The notes beneath the pieces are model-generated. The model ran no database searches, was not told the origin of the DNA, and saw only the letters and a program-made list of their open reading frames with translations. This document shows, piece by piece, positions 9,471 through 15,987 of a stretch of 64,000 bases of DNA. Made by a program: the position numbers and the translations under genes. This DNA is from RGIG4097 sp045613765. GTDB lineage: Bacteria; Bacillota; Clostridia; Christensenellales; CAG-917. Position 1 is the stretch's first letter; each line of letters opens with the position of its first letter. Where the stretch lies: positions 32,395-96,394 of the forward strand of contig JAZLBO010000011.1 of the NCBI GenBank assembly GCA_045613765.1, in the 5' to 3' direction.

Positions 9471-9499
9471 CAACCACGTACCTCGTGGTTGTTTTATTT
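9471..9499 (+). terminator. Intrinsic terminator at the end of the repeat stretch
   Basis: CAACCACG (9471-9478) pairs with CGTGGTTG (9484-9491) around TACCT, followed by TTTTATTT. Plus-strand orientation; probably the distal stop for spoIVA readthrough. Bases 9500-9640 after it hold nothing I recognise. Confidence 0.75.
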
Positions 9500-9641
9500 T
9501 TGTCAAAATCCACTTTTTACAATAAAACACGATAAGTGTACAAGTGTAAAAACGCCGAAACCGGCTGAAAATAGGCAAAAATACGCCAAAAACAATGAAA
9601 ATAAGGGGTATTTAATGGTTTTTGATTGATTTCAGTGTATG

Positions 9642-9673
9642 AATAAAGGACGGCAAAATTTAATTTGCCATCC
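9642..9673 (-). terminator. Second, backup terminator for the small peptide gene
   Basis: Read on the minus strand, GGATGGCAAA and TTTGCCGTCC pair (one G-U) over a 6-base loop and are followed by TTTATT. It lies about 80 bases past a better terminator. Confidence 0.5.
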
Positions 9674-9727
9674 AATATTTCGTTGATTTTTATTATACAT
9701 AACACGAAAGGTGTATTAATTTTGCAT

Positions 9728-9747
9728 TAAAAAACACGGTTCGTGTT
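9728..9747 (-). terminator. Intrinsic terminator directly after the small peptide gene
   Basis: On the minus strand AACACG and CGTGTT pair around a 3-base loop and are followed by six T. It begins 4 bases past the stop codon at 9752, which supports the small gene being a real transcription unit. Confidence 0.75.
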
Positions 9748-9751
9748 CTGT

Positions 9752-9934
9752 TTACAAATCGTCAACGTCTTGTTCTGGCTCAATTAGATCTTCTCCCATA
9801 AAGCCATAATAGGGGACGCCTGTCCAACTGCCATTGGGGTCAAAGAGAAAACTTTGCATATCCCCCATATTGCCGTCTGCAAGAGCAGACATACCCGTTG
9901 ATTTTTCCTTGTATTTTTTGTCTTGTTTTTTCAT
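9752..9934 (-). CDS. Small acidic-tailed protein (60 aa), conserved-looking, unknown function
   Basis: A 60-residue reading: a lysine-rich start (MKKQDKKYKEKSTG), then a central FDPNGSWTGVP motif and an acidic end EPEQDVDDL. A strong GGAGG lies 5-7 bases before ATG 9934 and a textbook terminator follows the stop, so it is very likely expressed. The pattern DPxGS(W/Y)TGVP...QDxDDL is one I recall from small unannotated Firmicutes proteins; I cannot confirm that here. No membrane segment, signal peptide or cysteine is present. Monocistronic and divergent from the tRNA cluster. Function unknown. Confidence 0.75.
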   Translation of the reverse strand: MKKQDKKYKEKSTGMSALADGNMGDMQSFLFDPNGSWTGVPYYGFMGEDLIEPEQDVDDL

Positions 9935-10036
9935 ATCCACCTCCAACAGTAGTATGTGCAGGGCAAGGCAAAATACCCCAAATCTTCAAAGAAAATAGGA
10001 ATATACTATTTTTTTTCATCACTTGAGTTGAAATTG

Positions 10037-10065
10037 TTGACAATGTGCGATTATTATGATAGTAT
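10037..10065 (+). promoter_or_regulatory. Strong promoter of the tRNA cluster
   Basis: Consensus TTGACA (10037-10042), 17 bases, TAGTAT (10060-10065); the first tRNA begins about 37 bases after the expected start of transcription. Confidence 0.82.
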
Positions 10066-10108
10066 TTTCAAGCATTGAGTAATGCGTTTTGCCTTTTGTG
10101 GCAGAAAT

Positions 10109-10182
10109 GCGGGTGTAGCTCAATGGTAGAGCCCCAGCCTTCCAAGCTGGTTGCGTGGGTCCGATTCCCATCACCCGCTCCA
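10109..10182 (+). tRNA. tRNA-Gly (anticodon TCC)
   Basis: Acceptor GCGGGTG pairs with CACCCGC, anticodon arm CCAGC-CTTCCAA-GCTGG gives TCC, T-loop TCCGATT (atypical TCC in place of TTC), discriminator T and an encoded CCA end. First of five tRNAs in one transcript. Confidence 0.95.
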
Positions 10183-10189
10183 AAATCAT

Positions 10190-10266
10190 GAGTCTGTAGC
10201 TCAGCAGGATAGAGCAACGGCCTTCTAAGCCGTGTGTCGGGGGTTCGAATCCCTCCAGGCTCGCCA
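10190..10266 (+). tRNA. tRNA-Arg (anticodon TCT)
   Basis: Acceptor GAGTCTG pairs with CAGGCTC, anticodon arm ACGGC-CTTCTAA-GCCGT gives TCT, standard TTCGAAT T-loop, discriminator G and encoded CCA. Confidence 0.95.
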
Positions 10267-10312
10267 GAAATGCGAGAATGGGGAGAATTCCCCATCTTGC
10301 AGGAAAAACAAT

Positions 10313-10390
10313 GGTGGGTATAGCCCAGTTGGTTAGAGCGCCAGGTTGTGGCCCTGGAGGCCGTGGGTTCGAGTCCCACTACTCACCCCA
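10313..10390 (+). tRNA. tRNA-His (anticodon GTG)
   Basis: Anticodon arm CCAGG-TTGTGGC-CCTGG gives GTG. The extra G at position -1 (base 10313) pairs with the C discriminator, the identity mark of tRNA-His. CCA is encoded. A strong hairpin (ATGGGGA / TCCCCAT) without a T tract fills the spacer ahead of it, around 10277-10295, perhaps a processing signal. Confidence 0.95.
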
Positions 10391-10407
10391 AACACACAAA
10401 AAGACAC

Positions 10408-10482
10408 GGGGGTGTCGCCAAGCGGTAAGGCAACGGATTTTGATTCCGTCATGCGTTGGTTCAAATCCAGCCACCCCTGCCA
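10408..10482 (+). tRNA. tRNA-Gln (anticodon TTG)
   Basis: Acceptor GGGGGTG pairs with CACCCCT (first pair G-U), anticodon arm ACGGA-TTTTGAT-TCCGT gives TTG, T-loop TTCAAAT, discriminator G, encoded CCA. The spacer to tRNA-Lys contains a hairpin, ATCAACAT / ATGTTGAT. Confidence 0.94.
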
Positions 10483-10512
10483 ATCAACATTTGAGAGATT
10501 AGATGTTGATAT

Positions 10513-10588
10513 GACTCACTAGCTCAGCCGGTAGAGCACCGCACTTTTAATGCGATGGTCCGGAGTTCGAATCTCCGGTGGGTCACCA
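10513..10588 (+). tRNA. tRNA-Lys (anticodon TTT)
   Basis: Acceptor GACTCAC pairs with GTGGGTC, anticodon arm CCGCA-CTTTTAA-TGCGA (one mismatch at the top) gives TTT, T-arm CGGAG-TTCGAAT-CTCCG, discriminator A, encoded CCA. Its 3' end is repeated at 10804-10821 and, inverted, at 10675-10701, suggesting it served as an integration site. Confidence 0.95.
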
Positions 10589-10617
10589 AAGACACGGTGA
10601 AAATCGTGTCTTTTTTT
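10588..10617 (+). terminator. Terminator of the tRNA operon
   Basis: GACACG (10591-10596) pairs with CGTGTC (10605-10610), extended by A/T pairs, followed by seven T, directly after tRNA-Lys. Confidence 0.85.
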
Positions 10618-10654
10618 ATGGATTGCAAGATACGTTCTTGCAATCCATAAAAAA
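10612..10654. terminator. Second long hairpin, symmetrical, behind the tRNA terminator
   Basis: A perfect 19-bp inverted repeat (core ATGGATTGCAAGA / TCTTGCAATCCAT) with a 5-base loop, T-rich on one flank and A-rich on the other. It shares the T run of the first terminator and could act from both sides. Confidence 0.7.
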
Positions 10655-10674
10655 GTGTCAAATTGTGCCACTTA

Positions 10675-10701
10675 TGGCGACCCACCGAGATTTGAACTCC
10701 G
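10675..10701 (-). pseudogene. tRNA 3'-end fragment, inverted
   Basis: Read on the minus strand these 27 bases give a T-arm, acceptor strand and CCA (CGGAGTTCAAATC then GGTGGGTCGCCA) closely like the tRNA-Lys 3' end. Nothing upstream on that strand folds into the rest of a tRNA, so it is a remnant. Confidence 0.65.
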
Positions 10702-10803
10702 TAAGAGTTCGTTGTTGGCTATGCCAACTCCGCGTAACGTAATGCCTGTATGAGTTTTTAGTAAGAAATCATGCTTTACTTATAACAAGCCCAACCCAAC
10801 TCG

Positions 10804-10821
10804 CGTATCTCCGGTGGGTCA
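10804..10821 (+). repeat. Direct repeat of the tRNA-Lys 3' end (possible attachment-site remnant)
   Basis: CGTATCTCCGGTGGGTCA matches tRNA-Lys positions 10568-10585 in 17 of 18 bases. Such copies mark the far end of elements inserted into tRNA genes. The 236 bases between the copies hold no gene and no integrase is seen nearby. Confidence 0.6.
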
Positions 10822-10855
10822 TGGTATAGGTTTTTTCTTTACGGAGGATAAATAT

Positions 10856-11476
10856 ATGAATAAATGTATTGATGAATTAACTCTTGACTTTTTAAAAAAA
10901 TTTGTTTTAGGACAAAAAACTAACATTGGTAACCCGGATGAAGTTATTGAAAAATGTATATCGTTAGCGTATAAAGATATGATGGATTCAGGGAAATATT
11001 ATATAGATAGTTCCCTTGGAAAAGGCAACAAACAAAAAACAGAAAACAACAATGATAGAAAAGCAAAATTCTTAGAAATCTTACAAGAAAAAAATTTTGA
11101 TTTTTCGAGAGATTTAATAACAGAAACTTGTAAAATTTTTGGAAATAGTGAGAAAATCGAAAACACTCAAGGTCATGCTACAAATTATGGTCTTGCTCAA
11201 AAATTGGTAAATATGACTTTTAAATATTTTTATGTATTCAAGGATGAGATAAATAAAAATAAGGATGAGATAAAAATAAATATCGATTTTTCTAAATGCG
11301 ATTGTCCTTTAGATAGTATTATTATAGGTAGATTAAATCTAACCACAAACTATGTTTGGAGCAAATTAACTCCAGCTGAGTATGAAGAGTTGCAAAATAA
11401 AATTGAAGAGCGAGTTTGTGATGAGCCTGGCCATAATACATTAGGTAGGTTGTTATACGATTTTATAAACTGGTAA
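10856..11476 (+). CDS. AT-rich accessory protein (206 aa), function unknown, probably horizontally acquired
   Basis: The 206-residue protein has no motif I can name. It is soluble, rich in Asn and Lys, with a central ATNYGLAQKLVNMTFKYFYVF segment, an FSKCDCPLDSIIIG segment and a closing LLYDFINW. The AQKxxNMxxKY and CPxDxIII pattern recalls uncharacterised accessory proteins found singly in variable islands, but this is memory, not a search. The GC content is clearly lower (roughly 30%) than in flanking genes, and TTA leucine codons replace the local CTT. ATG 10856 is chosen because GGAGG lies 8 bases ahead; a longer frame would run into the tRNA fragment. It sits next to the duplicated tRNA-Lys end, and a terminator follows. 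Confidence 0.75.
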   Translation: MNKCIDELTLDFLKKFVLGQKTNIGNPDEVIEKCISLAYKDMMDSGKYYIDSSLGKGNKQKTENNNDRKAKFLEILQEKNFDFSRDLITETCKIFGNSEKIENTQGHATNYGLAQKLVNMTFKYFYVFKDEINKNKDEIKINIDFSKCDCPLDSIIIGRLNLTTNYVWSKLTPAEYEELQNKIEERVCDEPGHNTLGRLLYDFINW

Positions 11477-11539
11477 AACGGCGGTTTATGACGTTGAATG
11501 CATCTTCATAAATGGACATTATAAAGTAGGTGGGGAATT

Positions 11540-11587
11540 ATGAAGGTTAACAAAATAACAAATAATGAAAACTTAACAGTGCATTAA
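11540..11587 (+). CDS. Possible 15-residue mini-gene
   Basis: ATG 11540 with GTGGGG 4-5 bases ahead opens a 15-codon frame (MKVNKITNNENLTVH) that stops just before the terminator at 11589. It could be the stub of a deleted AT-rich gene or a chance frame. Confidence 0.25.
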   Translation: MKVNKITNNENLTVH

Positions 11588-11588
11588 A

Positions 11589-11615
11589 AAAAAGAGCCAA
11601 CATTGGCTCTTTTTT
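11589..11615 (+). terminator. Terminator after the AT-rich gene
   Basis: AAGAGCCAA (11592-11600) and TTGGCTCTT (11603-11611) form a stem with a run of T. The next 290 bases hold only two near-copies of AACCATTGGTTGACAA (about 11690 and 11795) and a TATAAT at 11853 without a convincing -35. Confidence 0.8.
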
Positions 11616-11909
11616 GTTTTGGTGGGGATATGGTTGTATATTGTTTGGCAAGTTGGTTAAGCCTATGGCAAACTGTGTTGCGAAACCATTGGTTGACAAC
11701 ATTTGTGTGGTGATTTATGCATGGGGAAAATTTAGATAAAAATTCATTTATCCCTTGAAAAAACACAAGTTTTGCGATAAAATTATAAAAAAGCAACCAT
11801 TAGTTGACAAAATGAAATGTAAAGTTGGTGGAGTTGAAATGCCTGTTGCATATATAATGTAGGCACAAAGTTGATCAACACACATCAAATTCAAATGAGG
11901 AAAACAAAA

Positions 11910-12920
11910 ATGACTTTACAAGACAAAATCATCAAATTACGAAAGAAAAACGGATGGTCACAAGAAGACCTTGCCGACAAACTTTACGTCACAAGGCAAG
12001 CTGTGTCCAAATGGGAAAGCGGAAACAGCCTTCCTGACGTTGAAAAGATAGTGCATATGTCCAAACTTTTTGGTGTCACAACAGACTATCTTCTCAATGA
12101 AGAAGTAGAAACTGAAAACGTCATAGAAGAAAGCGTCGCTGACGACAAAAAGATACTTGAACAAGCAGACGTTGATGCATTTCTTGATAATGCGAGAAAG
12201 AGAACGAAATTAGTGTCAATTTTCTTGAGCTTAATGTTTTTTTCTCCAGTCGTCTTTTACATACTGAAACTGGCATCGGTTGAAAACTATAAACTTATCG
12301 GTGGAATTGTTGGTATTGTCTTTTTTGCGATTGGATTTACCTTCTTTACAATTGCAGACAACATAGGTTCACAATTTAACTATATACGTAAGGAACAAAA
12401 GTTTATCTTGGGGTATGGAATAGGCAACTACTTGGAGCAGATTAAGGCTCAAAGCAAGAAAAAAAACGATATTTGTTCTACAATTTCAGTCTCACTGTTG
12501 ATGCTTGTCGGAATGGCACTCATACTCATGATGTTACTCTATAAAGGTATGTCAAATTATGGTTTTATTTCTGACATATCAGTGATGGTAGGACTAATCG
12601 TTTTAGCGGTAGCTGTACCATTGGGAATTGTGGCAGCAAGAGATAAAAACATTTTCAATTTATTGTTCAAAAAAGGAGATTATTCACCGGAAAAGTTAGA
12701 ACTGAACAAAAAACTTAATGTTGTTAGATTTATCATGACGTCCGTTGCGTCACTTGGATATCTTTTATATATGCTTCTTTCAAAAGACGATGGAAACGGT
12801 ATATTGATTTTTGTCGGCTCTGGGCTTATAGTTGATGTAATGATCGAAGTAATTCTTAAATATTGTCATGAACGAAATAAAGACAAAAAACAATCAAAAG
12901 ACATCGAAACAAAACAATAA
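11910..12920 (+). CDS. XRE-type helix-turn-helix regulator with multi-pass membrane domain
   Basis: Residues 7-61 form a Cro/C1-type helix-turn-helix (LRKKNGWSQEDLADKLYVTRQAVSKWESG). The remaining part of the 336 residues has about six hydrophobic segments (for example LVSIFLSLMFFSPVVFYIL, IVGIVFFAIGFTFFTIA, VSLLMLVGMALILMMLL), so the DNA-binding head is tethered to the membrane, a layout common in Clostridia. GAGG precedes ATG 11910; an upstream in-frame start lacks a site. It is followed 19 bases on by the TIGR04076 gene, probably its target or partner. The signal sensed is unknown. Confidence 0.82.
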   Translation: MTLQDKIIKLRKKNGWSQEDLADKLYVTRQAVSKWESGNSLPDVEKIVHMSKLFGVTTDYLLNEEVETENVIEESVADDKKILEQADVDAFLDNARKRTKLVSIFLSLMFFSPVVFYILKLASVENYKLIGGIVGIVFFAIGFTFFTIADNIGSQFNYIRKEQKFILGYGIGNYLEQIKAQSKKKNDICSTISVSLLMLVGMALILMMLLYKGMSNYGFISDISVMVGLIVLAVAVPLGIVAARDKNIFNLLFKKGDYSPEKLELNKKLNVVRFIMTSVASLGYLLYMLLSKDDGNGILIFVGSGLIVDVMIEVILKYCHERNKDKKQSKDIETKQ

Positions 12921-12939
12921 AGTTTATAAGGTGGAAATT

Positions 12940-13245
12940 ATGTATAAAGTGCGTATTTGTGCAGTTAGACAGACGGAATACAAGGATCTGCAAGAGCAGT
13001 TTGAAAACCAAATTGAGCATGCCTGCGACATAAAAGTGGGTGACACTTTTGTGTCAATAAACGGCAAAAAGCCAGAAGGTTTTTGTGATAGCGCATGGGA
13101 TACAATCAAAGAATTTGTGATGACACTTGCACATGGTGGTGGCAACTTTTTTGATGGTTGGATGAAAAATCCACACAGCGCAATGCTCAGTTGCAACGAC
13201 GGTTTTCGCCCAATGAGTTTCTATATTGAAAGAATAGAGGAGTAA
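12940..13245 (+). CDS. TIGR04076 family protein
   Basis: A 101-residue soluble protein with the family features: MYKVRI start, HACDIKVGDTF, EGFCDSAW and the LAHGGGNFFDGW segment. Two of its three cysteines are family-conserved (HAC and GFC). No biochemical role is established for the family. The start at 12940 has AAGGTGG ahead; the upstream in-frame extension overlaps the regulator gene and is not supported. Co-transcribed with the membrane-bound XRE regulator. Confidence 0.82.
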   Translation: MYKVRICAVRQTEYKDLQEQFENQIEHACDIKVGDTFVSINGKKPEGFCDSAWDTIKEFVMTLAHGGGNFFDGWMKNPHSAMLSCNDGFRPMSFYIERIEE

Positions 13246-13279
13246 AAAAATGCCACCAATTTTGGTGGCATTTTTTTAG
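13245..13279. terminator. Bidirectional terminator between convergent genes
   Basis: A-run, TGCCACCA / TGGTGGCA stem and T-run make a symmetrical 15-bp hairpin serving both the TIGR04076 gene and the acetyltransferase gene on the opposite strand. Confidence 0.88.
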
Positions 13280-13306
13280 TTTAGTGTCATTTGTTTTGTG
13301 GTGGAG

Positions 13307-13813
13307 TCATCGGCTTTGCCACGATTTTTTGTCCAGTTCCATATAGACATAGAAATCGGGGTCCTCTCCCATATCAATGACGAATTGGGGCATAGACTTT
13401 TTGACAAAGCCCAGTCTGTTGTAAAGGGCAAGGGCTTTTTCATTTTCTGGATTGGGATCCACCCAAGCAAACTCGGCACCATTTTTGAATGCCTGATCAA
13501 TTGAGTGTGTCAGAGCCATTGTTGCAATTCCACGACCACGTGCAAACTTGAAAAGCTTAATATCAAGTGATGCACTATGTTGCTCGGGGTCAATGTCGTA
13601 GCTTACTTCTCCACAGTATTGACTATCTTCATAGATTGCAAAGTCATTTGTCATTGGTCTGGTTGCGACAATCCAATCAAACCAGTCTGCCATTTCTTCA
13701 TTGGGGGTGTGATAGCCGTCAGGAAATCCGACAAACTTCATTACATCTCCGTCTGCCCACAAGCTTTGGACATTTTTGATGTCATCAAGTGTTGTTTCTT
13801 TTATTGTAATCAT
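13307..13813 (-). CDS. GNAT-family N-acetyltransferase (RimJ/RimL-like)
   Basis: The 168 residues have the GNAT acetyl-CoA site FARGRGIATMALTHSIDQAF (around 88-107, with RGRGIA as the R/QxxGxG/A loop), preceded by the beta4 strand ASLDIKLFK and followed by PENEKALALYNRLGF. This is the RimJ/RimL-like branch with a small-molecule or peptide amine substrate that cannot be predicted. AGAGG lies ahead of the start at 13813. Single-gene unit. Confidence 0.87.
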   Translation of the reverse strand: MITIKETTLDDIKNVQSLWADGDVMKFVGFPDGYHTPNEEMADWFDWIVATRPMTNDFAIYEDSQYCGEVSYDIDPEQHSASLDIKLFKFARGRGIATMALTHSIDQAFKNGAEFAWVDPNPENEKALALYNRLGFVKKSMPQFVIDMGEDPDFYVYMELDKKSWQSR

Positions 13814-13946
13814 ACTACCTCTTATAAATTTGTAAAAATAAATGTGAGGAAGAAAAATAAGGTGATGTAATTATATCAACAAAGGGCAATGTTGGCAATT
13901 GATTATCCTTAATAACAAAAAATTAATAATAAAAAACAAAAAACAA

Positions 13947-14006
13947 TGTAAACAAAACTTGACACATATTTTTCTGTAGTGTATTATGATATTGTAAACA
14001 AAACTT
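13947..14006 (+). promoter_or_regulatory. Promoter bracketed by a 14-bp direct repeat (candidate operator)
   Basis: TTGACA (13959-13964), 17 bases and TATTAT (13982-13987) form a near-consensus promoter. TGTAAACAAAACTT occurs twice, at 13947-13960 and 13993-14006, 46 bases apart, overlapping the -35 edge and the start region. The downstream XRE gene encodes a plausible repressor. Confidence 0.7.
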
Positions 14007-14031
14007 TACAACTACACTTTGAGGTTAGGAT

Positions 14032-14367
14032 ATGGACAACAAGGAAATCATTGAAAGAGCGAGTAGTAAGAAATCATACGTAGGCGAGTATGAGGCACAG
14101 GGCATCAACAAGTCAAACTGGGCGAGCGTCATTGCAACGGGCATTGTGGCAGTGGTGTTTATCATAGTGTTTGCCACCCTCAATATGAAGGAAGTCTGCT
14201 TTGCAATCGGTGCAATTTGCTTTACTTGGGCATCTGTTTTCTATTTTTGTCAATATTTTGTTGCAGGACGCAGATTTGCTGGTATAATGATAGGCGCAGT
14301 GCTTGATGCAATTGGCATGGTTACAATGACAACACTCTTTGCATTGACGGTCACGGGGGTGATTTGA
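14032..14367 (+). CDS. Small membrane protein, DUF6442-like
   Basis: A 111-residue protein with a short soluble N-terminus (MDNKEIIERASSKKSYVGEYE) and three hydrophobic segments (about residues 33-50, 55-75, 84-108). It resembles the DUF6442-type proteins of Firmicutes, which are regularly paired with a short XRE regulator as here. Function unknown. Its stop overlaps the next start in TGATG, so the two are translationally coupled. Confidence 0.75.
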   Translation: MDNKEIIERASSKKSYVGEYEAQGINKSNWASVIATGIVAVVFIIVFATLNMKEVCFAIGAICFTWASVFYFCQYFVAGRRFAGIMIGAVLDAIGMVTMTTLFALTVTGVI

Positions 14368-14576
14368 TGGATACTGACATCCTTTTCAGAAACAAAATCA
14401 GGCAAATTCGCACAGAAAAGGGCTTTTCGCAAGATAAACTTGCAAATATGGTTGGCACAACACGTCAAACAATCATTGCCATAGAAAAAAATCAATTCAA
14501 CCCATCTGCAAAACTTGCATATCTTCTTTGTGTCGCCCTTGACACCAAGTTTGAAGACCTTTTCTACGTAGAATAA
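14367..14576 (+). CDS. Small XRE-family transcriptional regulator
   Basis: A 69-residue stand-alone helix-turn-helix: IRQIRTEKGFSQDKLANMVGTTRQTIIAIEKNQFNPS is the Cro/C1 motif, and KFEDLFYVE is the usual end of this compact class. ATG 14367 overlaps the stop of the membrane protein gene. Likely autoregulates the pair through the repeats at 13947-14006. Confidence 0.9.
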   Translation: MDTDILFRNKIRQIRTEKGFSQDKLANMVGTTRQTIIAIEKNQFNPSAKLAYLLCVALDTKFEDLFYVE

Positions 14577-14664
14577 AACACTTGTATAACACAATCAAAT
14601 AACAAAACGACATATCAACAAATACGCATATAAACATCTTTTCAAATGTAGATATGCAAAAGCA

Positions 14665-14697
14665 ACAAAAAAACCACTCAATATAGAGTGGTTTTTC
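14665..14697. terminator. Bidirectional terminator
   Basis: ACCACTC (14673-14679) and GAGTGGT (14686-14692) with A-rich and T-rich flanks, between the convergent XRE gene and the phosphodiesterase gene. Confidence 0.87.
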
Positions 14698-14718
14698 CAT
14701 TTATCATGGGGTTGGTGC

Positions 14719-15183
14719 TCAATAAAGTGGTACGATTTTGTGAGTTATTTGTTCGCCGTTGATGACTATGTAGCAATAGGTGGGTGTGCCTATGACGGGG
14801 GAGTGTATTGCACCGGGATTGATGAGCATCAAGCCATCAAATTCTTCTATGTTTGTACAGTGAGTATGACCGTACAACACCATATCACAGCCAAGTTCAT
14901 TGGCACGCAGTGTAAGGGGCAGTAGATCACGTTTTACACCGTACAAATCTCCGTGAGTGGCAAGGATTTTGACTCCTTCAACGTCCACAATTTCTTCACG
15001 TGGGAAAGGGCAGTCATCACAGTTGCCTTTCACTGCCACAAGGCCTTTGTGGAAAAGCAAATCCCCAAGACGAGAGCCACCATCACCAAGGAAAAAAACG
15101 TAGTCGCTTTCAAGGGCGACGGATTTTAATCTATCGGGGATTGCAGAGTAGTGCAGGTCAGAAAATGCTACGATTGTTTTCAT
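14719..15183 (-). CDS. YfcE/MJ0936-type metallophosphoesterase
   Basis: A 154-residue calcineurin-like phosphodiesterase. All metal-site motifs are present: SDLH, GDGG, GNCD (GNHD variant), THGD and GHTH near the end. The family acts on small phosphodiesters in the cytoplasm; the natural substrate is not known. It lies downstream of rdgB on the same strand, a common pairing, with a repeat element between them. No clear ribosome-binding site precedes the ATG at 15183. Confidence 0.9.
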   Translation of the reverse strand: MKTIVAFSDLHYSAIPDRLKSVALESDYVFFLGDGGSRLGDLLFHKGLVAVKGNCDDCPFPREEIVDVEGVKILATHGDLYGVKRDLLPLTLRANELGCDMVLYGHTHCTNIEEFDGLMLINPGAIHSPVIGTPTYCYIVINGEQITHKIVPLY

Positions 15184-15245
15184 AATAACAGTGATGTCTG
15201 TATGTTTTCAGCCAAACAAATTTTGTTGGTATGAGTTTGAACTTT

Positions 15246-15329
15246 GCCGTAGGGGCGTTTCACGAAGCGCCCGCAATCAAGCCTCCATCTTTGAAGGAGG
15301 TGGCATTGCAGAGCAATGACGGAAGGAGT
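15246..15329. repeat. Dispersed palindromic repeat (GTAGGGG...CCCG plus CCTCC...GGAGG)
   Basis: CGTAGGGGCGTTTCACGAAG then CGCCCG forms a hairpin; the following CCTCCATCTTTGAAGGAGG is another. The first unit matches 48715-48740 closely. Repeats of this look are scattered in many Clostridia genomes. It separates rdgB from the phosphodiesterase gene and could act as an mRNA 3' structure. Confidence 0.65.
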
Positions 15330-15926
15330 TTATTTTCCCCAATGCTCTTTGAGAATTTCAAGCATTTTGCGCAATGCTCTGCCACGGTGCCCAACAGAAT
15401 TCTTTTCTTCAAGAGAGCCTTCTGCAAAGACTTTGCCAAGTTCAAAAGAGTAGAAAAGGGGATCATATCCAAAGCCTCTTTCTCCACGAAGTTCTGTGGC
15501 GATTTTGCCTTCAACACAACCTTCGCAAGTGAGTTCAGTTCCGTCAGGGAAACACACAGCAATGACCGTCTTAAATCTTGCCGTACGTTTTTCATCAGGC
15601 ACGTCTGCAAGGTTTTTTAAGAGCTTTTCATTGTTTTTTGGATAGTTGTGTTCTTCTCCTGCATATCTTGCAGAATACACTCCGGGCTCGCCATTAAGAG
15701 CATCAACCATAAGGCCTGTGTCATCTGCGAGAGTGACCATGCCAGTCATATCACGAATAGTACGTGCTTTGATGAGTGCGTTTTCAATGAGAGTTGTGCC
15801 AGTTTCTTCAATGTCTATGTCAATGCCAAGATCCTTGATTGACAAAAGTTCATCAAAGCAACCACCAAGGATAGACTTGATTTCTTCAAGTTTATGTTGA
15901 TTGTTTGAAGCGATTGCAAGTTTCAT
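15330..15926 (-). CDS. rdgB: XTP/dITP pyrophosphatase (RdgB/HAM1)
   Basis: RdgB removes non-canonical purine triphosphates (XTP, dITP) from the nucleotide pool. The 198 residues begin with the family signature ASNNQHKLEEI and contain TLADDTGLMVDAL, GEPGVYSARYAG, and the C-terminal GERGFGYDPLFY and SHR-like GHRGRAL motifs, at normal length. AAGGA lies 6 bases ahead of the ATG at 15926. Same strand as the phosphodiesterase. Confidence 0.96.
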   Translation of the reverse strand: MKLAIASNNQHKLEEIKSILGGCFDELLSIKDLGIDIDIEETGTTLIENALIKARTIRDMTGMVTLADDTGLMVDALNGEPGVYSARYAGEEHNYPKNNEKLLKNLADVPDEKRTARFKTVIAVCFPDGTELTCEGCVEGKIATELRGERGFGYDPLFYSFELGKVFAEGSLEEKNSVGHRGRALRKMLEILKEHWGK

Positions 15927-15987
15927 AATCGTCCTTATAATGCAGTTTATGTATTATTTTTGTCAGTTTAAGTGATTGTTTGTGATT

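Noticed and set aside
8987..9578. Open frames of 80-100 codons in the repeat stretch after spoIVA
   Set aside because: They lack ribosome-binding sites, follow palindromic repeats and cross a terminator; not credible genes.
9880..9960. A sigma-E-like CATA box just ahead of the small peptide gene
   Set aside because: The CATACTAC string lies so close to the GGAGG that transcription would start inside the ribosome-binding site, and the -35 match is poor.
10278..10502. A 74-codon open frame across the tRNA genes
   Set aside because: It runs through tRNA-His and tRNA-Gln, whose structures are complete; the frame is a by-product.
11584..11796. A 70-codon minus-strand frame upstream of the membrane-bound regulator
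   Set aside because: Its end is read through the terminator hairpin at 11589-11615 and no ribosome-binding site precedes its start.
15231..15620. A 129-codon plus-strand frame over rdgB
   Set aside because: It is the antisense of the well-conserved rdgB and starts in a repeat.
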